NCBI RefSeq assembly: GCF_000378245.1
Contig: NZ_KB899494.1
Span: 248,001 to 312,000 of the forward strand
DNA from: Aromatoleum toluclasticum ATCC 700605
GTDB taxonomy: Bacteria; Pseudomonadota; Gammaproteobacteria; Burkholderiales; Rhodocyclaceae
Direction of reading: 5' to 3'
DNA: 64,000 nt
The notes under the pieces were generated by a model. It was not told the origin of the DNA. It saw nothing but the letters and a program-made list of their open reading frames with translations, and made no database searches. The position numbers and the translations under genes were made by a program. Positions 53,870-62,065 of the stretch are shown here, in pieces; position 1 is the stretch's first letter; each line of letters starts with the position of its first letter.

Positions 53870-54816
53870 GGCGTTCTCCGTTGTGGCGGAATAATCGCAA
53901 AGACACCGATCCGGCCCGCAGGGCCGTCGGAAATATACGCGCGAAAGGCGTCGATAGAGATCGCCGTGATTTCTATCAATCCCAGATGTCGCGGCTCGAA
54001 CGACGCAAGTGCTTGTCCGTCGGCGAAGACTTTCAATCGGTTGTCGCCGCGGTCGACAACCCACGTGCGCCCATGTGCGTCGATCGCCATGTCGGCGGGG
54101 GATATCAGAGTACCTTCACCATAACGGGCGATGATCGCGCCTTCGCGGTCGAAATCGATGATGCAGCGGCACCGTGGATCGATTCCGGAAACCCGTTCGC
54201 GACTGGCGGCCAGCAATGTCGCGCCCGGGAATTCGCCGGCAAAGCCGTCGCCACGACCGACCAGTGGTTCGCTCATCCTTCCCGACGGATGGAATGCAAA
54301 AACACCGCCTGCTGCGTCGGATATCCAGACGCGATTGAGGGTCGGTTCGATGACGAGATCTGCAGGCTGGAGGACGTCATACTTGGCGGCAAAGCTTGCG
54401 ATGCGACGGCCGTCGCGCGTCAGTCGGACGATTTCGCCCCGATCCGGGCGCAGCACGTACACACTCCCGTCCGGTCCCGCCTTCAGGCGTGTCCCGGGCA
54501 GAGGGGAAATCTCGCCCAAGGGAGTCACCGCCTGAGTGACCGTGTCGACGCGCAGCAGGAGACGTTGTGCGCTGTCCGCCACGTAGAGGTCCGGTCCGTT
54601 TGCGGTGAGCGCAGACGGGTGGACCAGTTTGATGTAGGGGCCGTGGGGCGGCTGACCGTGTACCGGACTTACAGGGGCGGAGAAGCCACCTGCGATGACT
54701 CCTTGCGGCGCGATCAGCTCGTTTACCCCAGCGTGCGGAATGTCACCGGAGTCGGGTTGCGCGTGTCCCCCGAGTGCCACCGATATCAGGATTCCGCCGA
54801 TTATCTTTTTCCACAT
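53866..54816 (-). CDS. Secreted NHL-type beta-propeller protein
   Basis: 316 aa from the ATG at 54816, 7 bases after the triheme gene stop. The signal peptide spans about 1-20 (WKKIIGGILISVALGGHA). NHL-like blades include PSALTANGPDLYVADSAQRLLLRVD, PADLVIEPTLNRVWISDAAGGVFAF and PADMAIDAHGRTWVVDRGDNRLKVF. The repeats are more divergent than in the neighbouring lipoprotein. A CRC pair near residue 220 is not a heme motif. The function is unknown. Confidence 0.72.
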   Translation of the reverse strand: MWKKIIGGILISVALGGHAQPDSGDIPHAGVNELIAPQGVIAGGFSAPVSPVHGQPPHGPYIKLVHPSALTANGPDLYVADSAQRLLLRVDTVTQAVTPLGEISPLPGTRLKAGPDGSVYVLRPDRGEIVRLTRDGRRIASFAAKYDVLQPADLVIEPTLNRVWISDAAGGVFAFHPSGRMSEPLVGRGDGFAGEFPGATLLAASRERVSGIDPRCRCIIDFDREGAIIARYGEGTLISPADMAIDAHGRTWVVDRGDNRLKVFADGQALASFEPRHLGLIEITAISIDAFRAYISDGPAGRIGVFAIIPPQRRTP

Positions 54817-54823
54817 GATTGGG

Positions 54824-55222
54824 TCACCAGCGGCCGGGGCCGAGGGTTTCATGTCCGCCGAAAATCCCTGGAGGCAGGCCCGCCTTGCCGGAATGACACA
54901 GGTCGCAATTTTCGACAGACCATGCGGTTTCTCCGTCATGACACGCGCCGCAAAAGCGGCCGTCGATGATGTCAGTCATCTTGATCTGGTTTGCTCCCGC
55001 GCGCATTTTGAAGCCCAGTTCGGCATGGCAGACCTTGCAGCGGAAACGTATGCGATGAAACCAGTGCGGAAAGATGACAGGCCGCATCCCGGCAGCTTCA
55101 GCCACTCTGTTCAAGACGACGTCGGCATATTCTGCGAGCGCTGGCGGCGCGGCGAAAATCACGAACATCTCAAGCAATATCGCGGCCATGACCAGTACGA
55201 GGGGGTGCCTCTGCCGGGTCAT
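54824..55222 (-). CDS. Triheme c7-type cytochrome, short type (second copy)
   Basis: 132 aa from the ATG at 55222, overlapping the stop of the long triheme gene. The signal peptide spans about 8-30. Heme motifs are CKVCH (62-66), CGACH (91-95) and CDLCH (106-110), with FPHWFHRIRFRCKVCHAELGF almost identical to the copy at 48201. The gene order relative to its long partner is reversed compared with the 47.5-48.6 kb pair. Confidence 0.93.
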   Translation of the reverse strand: MTRQRHPLVLVMAAILLEMFVIFAAPPALAEYADVVLNRVAEAAGMRPVIFPHWFHRIRFRCKVCHAELGFKMRAGANQIKMTDIIDGRFCGACHDGETAWSVENCDLCHSGKAGLPPGIFGGHETLGPGRW

Positions 55223-55878
55223 TTGCCTTTTCCCTCCTTTTTGGGACTCGGTGCGCGTTCGTTCGTGGGCGCAGGGGGCGAGAGGGGCGCGGCGGAAGGC
55301 AGCGCCTTGGCGGCCTCCTCCCGCTCCAGTTCTGCCATGGCGTCGGTGCGCTTCACGCTGTGGCAGCGTGCGCATTCAGTCAACGGAAATGCGACCGCGC
55401 CATGACACACCCCGCATTGCTCGCCTTGAAGTATCAGAAACATGCTTATCTTGGATGCGCCGCGCTGTTTCTTGAACAAGTGATCGTGGCAGTTGCTGCA
55501 GTCGAGCCACTCGTTATGGATGCTATGCGGGAAGCGCACAACCGGCATCCCGCCATTGAGATTCAACAGAACATCCTTGTCGTACTTCTCGCTGACGAGC
55601 GGCTGACGGAGGCTCGCGCGCGGGTTGATCTGACCTTCCTTCAAGGCGCGTACCCAGCGCACCTGGTTCCCGGCAGTGTCGGGCGATAGCGGGGTCAGCG
55701 CATCGGCCGGCTGTTGCAGGACCTTGACTGCCGGGCCGTTGGGATCGCGAAGGCCGTCCTTGGCGATCGGCGCCCAGATCCGCTCGTCAGCCGGGGATGG
55801 CCGTGCGACGACAAGCATCAGGACGAGCAGGCATTTCGCGAAACGCGTGAAGGGGACGCAGGGCAAGCGAACGAACAT
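55219..55878 (-). CDS. Triheme c7-type cytochrome, long type (second copy)
   Basis: 219 aa from the ATG at 55878 (a TTG at 55899 is also open). The signal peptide spans about 12-30. Heme motifs are CSNCH (127-131), CGVCH (155-159) and CARCH (169-173), with FPHSIHNEWLDCSNCH before the first. A Lys/Glu/Pro-rich tail ends the protein. It lies 109 bases after the outer-membrane barrel gene on the same strand. Confidence 0.92.
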   Translation of the reverse strand: MFVRLPCVPFTRFAKCLLVLMLVVARPSPADERIWAPIAKDGLRDPNGPAVKVLQQPADALTPLSPDTAGNQVRWVRALKEGQINPRASLRQPLVSEKYDKDVLLNLNGGMPVVRFPHSIHNEWLDCSNCHDHLFKKQRGASKISMFLILQGEQCGVCHGAVAFPLTECARCHSVKRTDAMAELEREEAAKALPSAAPLSPPAPTNERAPSPKKEGKGK

Positions 55879-55986
55879 GATGGCGGTGCACCGGTTCAAG
55901 CGGAACGGTCCGGAAGGTTATCGGATTTAGTCGGTCCGCAGTACCGAAGGTTTCATCTGCCGGTTTCACTCGGCGGTCAAGCGTCA

Positions 55987-58446
55987 TCAGAAGGAGCCGA
56001 ACTCGCGGCTGACCCGGAAGAACAAGAGCTGATTGCGCCGCCCTTCGATCTCGGCGATCCGGTACTGAAGCTCGGTATCGAGGCGACCGATCCGGTAAAG
56101 CAGGCGTTGGTCGAGATCAAGTGTCGCGCGGTTTTGCTCCCTCGCGGCATCGGCATTGCCGAAGCGGCGGGAATCGTCGCGGGCGGTGTTGGCGCGGAAA
56201 TCGAGCCGATAGCGAAGCCCACGGATGCCCATGACACGCCGGTGGCCATATCCAAGCCCCCCGCCCAGGCTTGTGTTGCCGCTGCGCGTCGACGTATCCA
56301 CTAGTACCGGGCGGCCGAATTCGTCGCTGACAACGACCACCTCATTGCGGTCGGACGACTGTCGTGACATCTGCCAGGTCAGGTTCGAGTTAAGCTCGGA
56401 ATAGGCGTTGATGCGCCAGTTTCCCGTCAGCTGGACGTTCAACATCTGAAACGATGAAGTGGTTTCACCGGTAGTTCGGTTGTCGGAGGCGCTGACGCTC
56501 AGATAGCCCGACAGTGCCTCGCCGGCATTCGCCTGCAGGCTGACGCTGGCTCCATGGGTCAGCGTGGTTGCGTCCGAGCTTCCGAGCCCGGTCGCCCTCG
56601 ACTTCGTAATCGACTGATTCAGGCTGCTGTACACGGTCGTCTGTTCGGGGAGCTGCCAGCTTCTCGTCAACGTGTGCCCGAGCGAGCCGTTGATCGTACG
56701 GACGGAATCCCCGTCGCCGGTGGTGGCGTTCGAAGCCGAGAGCGAAGAGAACCAGACGTAGTCGAAATTGCCGAATCGCAGCGAGTCCCCGCTATAGCTT
56801 GCCCCGATCGATTCGTTCGAGTTCATCTGGTTGTTGGTGTCGAAAGTCACCCCTGCAGAGCCGAACAGACTCAAGTTGCGGCTGGCCTGGTAGCTAAGGC
56901 TTGCCGCGCCTCCCATTGTGCGATTGTCGAAGGTGGCATTTTCAAACGCACTGTTCGTCTGGAAATATCGGACGTTCGCCGAACCCCGCCACTTGGATTC
57001 ACTTGGCGTCCAGTTGGCATAGCTGAAAATCTGCGTGCTCTGCGTCTTCGCAGTCAGGGACGCGCCGTCCGTCCCCAAGTCGAACTGTTGACCAGTAAAG
57101 TTTGCATTGGTATTGAACTGGAGTTCGTCGCTGAATGTGTAGCTGTGCCCGCCCCCGAGGAAGAAACTCTTGGTCGTCTGGTCGGCGGAGTGATTCGTCG
57201 AGAAATCGCCCGCGACGTTGAAGGACTGCCGGTCCAGTGTGTTCGAGAAATTGCCATACACCCGATCGACGGTGTCGGAGCCGAAGTCACCAGTGATCGC
57301 GCTGCGATCGTAGCCGCCAGATGCAGACCATTGTCCGACCTGCGGACGGTAGTTCTGGCGCAGTGCGAGGCGGCTCTGTTTGACGTTCGTATTCGAAAAG
57401 CTGCCGTCGCTGCGACTGTCGGCGAGTGACAGCGATGCCGAAAACGGGAATCGGCTCTGCGGAAAGACATTCACTGATCCGGAACCGTTAACAGACGTCC
57501 CGATCAGGTTGTTCGAAGCCGCGTCCCCCGTATCCTGCGAGCGCACGGTGGTCAGTGCGAAGTCGCCGGATACCAGCGCGATGTACGGTTTCCAGATATA
57601 GGAGCTTGCCCGCAATCGCGCTTCGTAGACCTGGCTGGTCGAATTGGTCGAATTGTCCGACCAATAGCTTCGCAAGCCGGTGGAAAGCGCTCCGCCCCAG
57701 CGAATCGGGGCGAGTCCCCAGCCAAGATTGCGTGATGCGGCGCTGGCGGGGGGCGGGGCTGTTTTCGTCGTCCCCGGCAGGGTCGGGAGCAGATCGGTAT
57801 CCAGTTCGTCGGCGGGAAGGAACTCGTCGCTGCCGACGACCTTGGCGTCGGCAGTTCCCTGTCTTGGGGGCGGGACGTTCTCTTCAGCGATCGTGGGTAG
57901 GGCCGGGGAACCTGCCGCCGCCAGCTTCATCTTCCGCGTAGCATCTGTGGTCCGGTCGAGGGTGTTGCTTCTTTCGATTGATATTCTGCGCGGCGGAAGG
58001 GCTGCCGACTCCTTGCCGGAAAGTCGCTCTTCGGGTCGCGGTCCCGCCGGAGGGAGCGATGAAGGAGCCGTGTCGGTGACCGGGAGCGAAGGCTCGGCGG
58101 GCAAAGGAGGAAGGACGGGAGCGTTGGGCGGAAGTTGAAAGTTCCACGCCAGTGTCAGCGGAGCCGGGTCATGACTTGCCTGTTCCGTGTCGGCCTGGGG
58201 GCTTGGCGATGCGGTCGCGGCCGGTTCGTCGTCGCGCTGCAGGCTTGCGAGGATGGTCGTCAAGCGCAGTCGCGGTTGAGCGGGCGATTCCGCTGATGCG
58301 GCTTGTCCGCCAATTGCGGGCATGGCCGTCACTCCAAGCAGAATCCCTCCGCACAACGGCGGAATCCCTCGGCGGCAAACGTCAAGGAGGTAGCGTGCCG
58401 CGTGGTCAGCGGTGACCGCTTTCGAGGCAGCTCCGATGTCCGACAT
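55987..58446 (-). CDS. Large outer-membrane beta-barrel protein
   Basis: 819 aa. The start (about 28-52) looks like a late signal region ending GQAASA. A Pro/Ser-rich stretch of about 200 residues follows. From about 240 to the end the sequence alternates polar and hydrophobic residues in many amphipathic strands rich in Ser, Asn, Tyr and Phe, ending in LLFFRVSREFGSF with terminal Phe, the BAM recognition signature. A barrel of over 20 strands is likely. No CXXCH is present. Given c7 cytochromes next to it and PpiC upstream, it may be the pore of an electron conduit or an export pore. The family was not identified with certainty. Confidence 0.8.
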   Translation of the reverse strand: MSDIGAASKAVTADHAARYLLDVCRRGIPPLCGGILLGVTAMPAIGGQAASAESPAQPRLRLTTILASLQRDDEPAATASPSPQADTEQASHDPAPLTLAWNFQLPPNAPVLPPLPAEPSLPVTDTAPSSLPPAGPRPEERLSGKESAALPPRRISIERSNTLDRTTDATRKMKLAAAGSPALPTIAEENVPPPRQGTADAKVVGSDEFLPADELDTDLLPTLPGTTKTAPPPASAASRNLGWGLAPIRWGGALSTGLRSYWSDNSTNSTSQVYEARLRASSYIWKPYIALVSGDFALTTVRSQDTGDAASNNLIGTSVNGSGSVNVFPQSRFPFSASLSLADSRSDGSFSNTNVKQSRLALRQNYRPQVGQWSASGGYDRSAITGDFGSDTVDRVYGNFSNTLDRQSFNVAGDFSTNHSADQTTKSFFLGGGHSYTFSDELQFNTNANFTGQQFDLGTDGASLTAKTQSTQIFSYANWTPSESKWRGSANVRYFQTNSAFENATFDNRTMGGAASLSYQASRNLSLFGSAGVTFDTNNQMNSNESIGASYSGDSLRFGNFDYVWFSSLSASNATTGDGDSVRTINGSLGHTLTRSWQLPEQTTVYSSLNQSITKSRATGLGSSDATTLTHGASVSLQANAGEALSGYLSVSASDNRTTGETTSSFQMLNVQLTGNWRINAYSELNSNLTWQMSRQSSDRNEVVVVSDEFGRPVLVDTSTRSGNTSLGGGLGYGHRRVMGIRGLRYRLDFRANTARDDSRRFGNADAAREQNRATLDLDQRLLYRIGRLDTELQYRIAEIEGRRNQLLFFRVSREFGSF

Positions 58447-58459
58447 TCGATGTTAGGTG

Positions 58460-59527
58460 TTACTTCGTTCCCGTCGACGTCTTCTTGCCAAGTGCCGCGT
58501 AGCGTTGCGTATTCAGCTCGATCTTTGCTTTCTTGCGGAGTTGTTCACGCAGGTTACGCCACGCATCGTCGCCCAGGTCGCGAGTGAGCAGATCTGTCGC
58601 GCGCGGCTTGACGGTCTCGAAGTCATGGTGCTTCGGCGGTTGCAAGGCGTCGTAACGGAACAGCGCGATTCCCTGGAGCACGCGTGTCGGCGGGGAGAGA
58701 TCACCGGGTTTCATGGCGTCGAGTTTCTCCTGAATGCCTTCGGGTAGCATGCCTTTGTGCATGTAGCCCAGATCGCCGCCGTTGGCGGCCGATTCATGAG
58801 CGGAGCGGTCGCGTGCCAGTTGGGCGAAATCCGCCCCCCCTTCGGTGAGCTTCAAGCGCAGGGATCCGGCCGCGGTTTCGGCCTCATCCCATGCCTTGGT
58901 CGGGGACGACGGATCGACCGGCAGCAGAATGAGGGAAATGCGCATCTTTTCCGGTTCGGTGAATTTCTCCGGATGAGCCTTGTAGTATGCAAACACCTTG
59001 TCCTGCGAGGGGGGGGGGACGTTGCGCGCTGTCGCCTCGATGGTGGCAAGCATGTCGTCCTCTTCAAGGCGTTGGCGCAGTGGGGGCAGTATCTGGGTGC
59101 GTTCCTGCTGCCAGCGTGCGCTCGATGCGTAACGTTTCTCGTAGTTGGTGATCTTCTCGTCAACCACTTTTGCGTCGGGCTTCATGCCCCGTCGTTTGAT
59201 TTCCTCGACCAGCAGGATGCGGTCGATCATGTTGGTGGCGACATCGCGCACCAACTGCTCGATCTCCCCTTCCGGGGGGGTGCCGTGATAGAACTTCTGC
59301 CGGATCGCTTCGCGGACGGCCGTGTCGAACTCCGCCGAGTTGATCACCTTGCCATTGACAATGGCGGCGAACGGGGGCGACACGTGCGGGTCGGCCGCTC
59401 TTTGTGAGCTTGTTGCCGTTGCCGGAGTCTTGACCGCGTCAGACTTTGCATTATCGCCGGCATGGGCGCCGAGGGAAACGAGCGTACAGGCGAGAGCGCC
59501 GGTAAGGGTGCGAGCAAAAGTTTTCAT
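58460..59527 (-). CDS. PpiC-type peptidyl-prolyl isomerase, secreted
   Basis: 355 aa from the ATG at 59527 with a signal peptide (about 1-23). A SurA/PrsA-like N-terminal helical part (IVNGKVINSAEFDTAVREAI) precedes a parvulin domain near 210-310 (MRISLILLPVD, GADFAQLARDRSAHESAANGGDLGYMHKGMLPEGIQEKLDAMKPGDLS). It likely helps fold the barrel or cytochromes encoded next to it. A run of ten G/C at 59009-59018 lies in the coding sequence. Confidence 0.88.
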   Translation of the reverse strand: MKTFARTLTGALACTLVSLGAHAGDNAKSDAVKTPATATSSQRAADPHVSPPFAAIVNGKVINSAEFDTAVREAIRQKFYHGTPPEGEIEQLVRDVATNMIDRILLVEEIKRRGMKPDAKVVDEKITNYEKRYASSARWQQERTQILPPLRQRLEEDDMLATIEATARNVPPPSQDKVFAYYKAHPEKFTEPEKMRISLILLPVDPSSPTKAWDEAETAAGSLRLKLTEGGADFAQLARDRSAHESAANGGDLGYMHKGMLPEGIQEKLDAMKPGDLSPPTRVLQGIALFRYDALQPPKHHDFETVKPRATDLLTRDLGDDAWRNLREQLRKKAKIELNTQRYAALGKKTSTGTK

Positions 59528-59605
59528 GACGGATTCTAATCTTGCCGGTCTGATTGCGTCGATCCCGGGTTGCATCGATATTTGACACGATTCGCCCGAG
59601 TCCGA

Positions 59606-59646
59606 CAAAAAAGAAAGGTCAGGCGACGACGTCACCTGACCTTTTT
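59606..59646. terminator. Bidirectional hairpin terminator
   Basis: AAAGGTCAGG and CCTGACCTTT form a 10-bp stem around an 11-base loop, flanked by A- and T-rich ends on both sides. It would end the tetraheme transcript from 59706 before the ppiC gene. Confidence 0.85.
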
Positions 59647-59705
59647 CTGACCGCGACGGTGTCGTAGCGCTAGGGCGCGAGCGACCCCGTGCGCGGCCTT
59701 TGCCC

Positions 59706-60533
59706 TTACTTGGTGTGGCAAGCCAGGCAGATCTGGCTGCCGGCCGTCGTCACACGCATGAAGCTGATGTTGTCGGAGCCCTTCGTCTCGACGTGGGGAT
59801 CGTGGCAGGACGCGCACTCGACCGACGGGCCCTTGACCGAGCCACCGGAGAAGTCACGGGTGTAGAGGATGATGTCGGACTTCGAGCGGGTGTTGTCCAC
59901 CGTGCTTGTGTCGATCCAGAACACCTGTGCGCTGTTGATCGTCTTCGTCTTCAGACGAGTCGCAGCGCCTGCGAAGTCGCTGTCGCGGCAGGAACCATTC
60001 ACGGTCGTGCCGGTGCCGGTGATGCCGCCGCCGCAGTACTGGATGCCGATCGGGTGGTCGTTACGGAGGTTCTGGCCGAGGTTCGCGATCGCATTGCCGC
60101 TCGCACCGATGATTTCGCCGCCGGCGGTCCAGACGTAGGCCTGGTTGGCGCCACCCGACGTGTAGCCGCCGCTGCCCGGGGCGTTGACCAGGTTGTCCAT
60201 CGCCTGGGTGCCGTCGTGGCACGACAGACAGGCGGCCGAGACGGAGCCGACGCCGAGCACTTCGCCGTCGATCGTCGACGAGTTGGCCGTCGAATAGGTC
60301 GTGTAGCCGGTGGCGGCGGGCAGGCCCTTGTTCCACAGCGGAGCCTCGACGCCGGTGTTTGCAGCGTGCGGCGTGTGGCAGAAGACGCAGATCTGCTCGG
60401 TGCTGCTTTGCTTGTTCGGGCCCGTGCCGGTCGTGGTCAGGTTGTGTTTTGTGGCGGAAATACCCGCAGACGCGGCGCTGGCGACGAGCGCGAGCGACGC
60501 GAGAGCGAGTGTCTGCTTCATGATTTTTTTCAT
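59706..60533 (-). CDS. Tetraheme cytochrome c, secreted
   Basis: 275 aa from the ATG at 60533. Signal peptide about 1-23. Four heme motifs: CVFCH (49-53), CLSCH (102-106), CASCH (240-244) and CLACH (269-273), with ATKHNL before the first, CHDPH at the third and CHTK at the end. The first and third carry CHxPH-like extra His. A long central region (about 107-239) without hemes is Gly/Asn/Thr-rich with two extra Cys. It is a paralog of the protein at 62066. Its spacing recalls small extracellular multiheme cytochromes (OmcE-like), but that is inference. Confidence 0.88.
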   Translation of the reverse strand: MKKIMKQTLALASLALVASAASAGISATKHNLTTTGTGPNKQSSTEQICVFCHTPHAANTGVEAPLWNKGLPAATGYTTYSTANSSTIDGEVLGVGSVSAACLSCHDGTQAMDNLVNAPGSGGYTSGGANQAYVWTAGGEIIGASGNAIANLGQNLRNDHPIGIQYCGGGITGTGTTVNGSCRDSDFAGAATRLKTKTINSAQVFWIDTSTVDNTRSKSDIILYTRDFSGGSVKGPSVECASCHDPHVETKGSDNISFMRVTTAGSQICLACHTK

Positions 60534-60649
60534 GGTAACCCCCGATGGATGGTTGTACGGTTTGCGAGTCAAGCGGGAGGCTACCTGAGACCCCGGCGGC
60601 CGCCTGTGATGACCGTCAAAACTGAAATTCAATCCTGCAGGCTATCTAA

Positions 60650-60664
60650 GCAGATTCCGGTCCA
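60650..60664 (-). promoter_or_regulatory. Candidate sigma-54 promoter of the tetraheme gene
   Basis: On the minus strand, TGGACCGGAATCTGC keeps TGG, CG and TGC with exact spacing; three positions differ from consensus. Transcription would begin near 60638, about 105 bases before the ATG. The palindrome at 60806 is about 140 bases upstream. Confidence 0.5.
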
Positions 60665-60805
60665 CATTTAGTGCGTTGTTGAATAACGCATTGTAAATAA
60701 GAGAAAAAATATGATTTGACCGGAGTCAGGATGTGTCGGAAGGCACGCGTACGACCCGCGGGTTGGCCTCTCTCGTGCTGAAAATCGAGAAGTGACAGCG
60801 GAATA

Positions 60806-60821
60806 TTCCTGAACTCGGGAA
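60806..60821. promoter_or_regulatory. TTCC/GGAA palindrome, candidate activator site
   Basis: TTCCTGAACTCGGGAA differs from perfect symmetry at one pair and matches the other three copies. It lies between the NHL lipoprotein gene end and the tetraheme gene promoter. Confidence 0.6.
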
Positions 60822-60829
60822 TCGGGTGG

Positions 60830-61981
60830 TCAGGGCTTCGGTGCGGTCGCGCGATTGACCAGGAATCCCTGGTCAGCGGGGAGGTTGTAGGGCCGGAATA
60901 CGTCGATCTTCGAGAACCACTGGTCGACGAAGAAAACCCGTCCGTCCTCGTCCACTGCGATGCCGGAGGGGAGGATGTACTGGGCGGGTCCGCCCTGCTC
61001 GGAGCGGTTGCCGATGAACATCAGCAGCTCCCCCTCGGGATCGAAGATCTGAAAATTGCCGAATGCGGCGTCCGCAACGTAGACGTTGCCGTCCCGGTCT
61101 GTCGCGATTTCCTTGGGGCGAGCGAAATTGCCCAGTTGGCGGCCCACCGCGCCGAAGCTGCTGTGGAACGTTCCGTCCTCGTCGAAGATCTGTACGCGGA
61201 AATTGCCACCGTCTACGACATAGAGTCGGCCATCCTTGCCGATGGCCATGTCGCGCGGGAGGTTGAACTCGCCCGGACCCGAGCCGCGCTTGCCGATGTC
61301 GCGGATATGGCGGCCGGTCGCGGTGTCGAAAACGCGGATGCGGTGGTTCTCGGACTTCACTCCGCCGATGTCCACCACGTAGATCCGCTGGCCGGACGGA
61401 TCTACTGTCACGCTGGAAATGCGATCGAAGAGGTCGCTGCCGCCGATCTTGCGGAGGAATTTTCCGTCGCGGTTGTAAATGAAGATCATCTTGTGCGTCG
61501 AGTCGGCGACGTAGAGGCGTCCGGCGCGGTCGACGTCCAGGCCTAGCGGCTTGGCAAGCTGGCCGGGTTCCTCTTCCCCGATCGTAAAGTACTTGCCGGC
61601 AGGGATGTCGAAGACCTTGACCTTCAGTTCTGCGGTATCGGATACGAAGACGCGTCCGCGATGCACCGCTACGGCGTACGGTTTGGACATGAAGTGTCCG
61701 GTGCGCTGCGCGCCGGTGACAATCCGTCGGAACGCATCGTCGCTGGTGTCGTTTTCGACGTCAGCGGAACTGGTGATCGTGCGCTCGTATACGAAACGCG
61801 GTTCGTCGGGGGGCGGGGGAAAGACGAGAGCGCGTTTTTTCGGCTGGCTGGTGGTGGTGTCGCCAATCTGGGCGCAGCCGCCGAACATCATGGCACTGCT
61901 GGCAGCGACCATACAGGCGAGGAGAAGCGCGCGCCCGCGCGGCGCGCGAGCGGTATTACTGCTGCGTTTGAACAGATTCAT
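60830..61981 (-). CDS. NHL-repeat lipoprotein
   Basis: 383 aa from the ATG at 61981. Lipoprotein signal with lipobox FGGC at about 33-36. Six NHL blades follow (PYAVAVHRGRVFVSDTAELKVKVFD, PLGLDVDRAGRLYVADSTHKMIFIY, PRDMAIGKDGRLYVVDGGNFRVQIFD, PKEIATDRDGNVYVADAAFGNFQIFD, PSGIAVDEDGRVFFVDQWFSKIDVF). It is similar in layout to the lipoprotein at 52778. It follows the tetraheme and monoheme genes on the same strand, so all are likely in one sigma-54 transcript from 63273. Confidence 0.85.
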   Translation of the reverse strand: MNLFKRSSNTARAPRGRALLLACMVAASSAMMFGGCAQIGDTTTSQPKKRALVFPPPPDEPRFVYERTITSSADVENDTSDDAFRRIVTGAQRTGHFMSKPYAVAVHRGRVFVSDTAELKVKVFDIPAGKYFTIGEEEPGQLAKPLGLDVDRAGRLYVADSTHKMIFIYNRDGKFLRKIGGSDLFDRISSVTVDPSGQRIYVVDIGGVKSENHRIRVFDTATGRHIRDIGKRGSGPGEFNLPRDMAIGKDGRLYVVDGGNFRVQIFDEDGTFHSSFGAVGRQLGNFARPKEIATDRDGNVYVADAAFGNFQIFDPEGELLMFIGNRSEQGGPAQYILPSGIAVDEDGRVFFVDQWFSKIDVFRPYNLPADQGFLVNRATAPKP

Positions 61982-62065
61982 GGGATGGCCGGAAAGAGTG
62001 GAGGGTGTCGACAATGGTAAGGTGTGACGGAAAGTCGGTAGCAGCTTCCGTGCGAGGAGGCGCTG

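Larger units (their letters stand above)
60534..60829. other. Control region of the tetraheme gene
   Basis: This 296-bp gap holds the palindrome at 60806, a sigma-54-like element at 60650 and between them an A/T-rich stretch (about 60685-60716) that could be an IHF bend site. I see no gene here. Confidence 0.6.
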
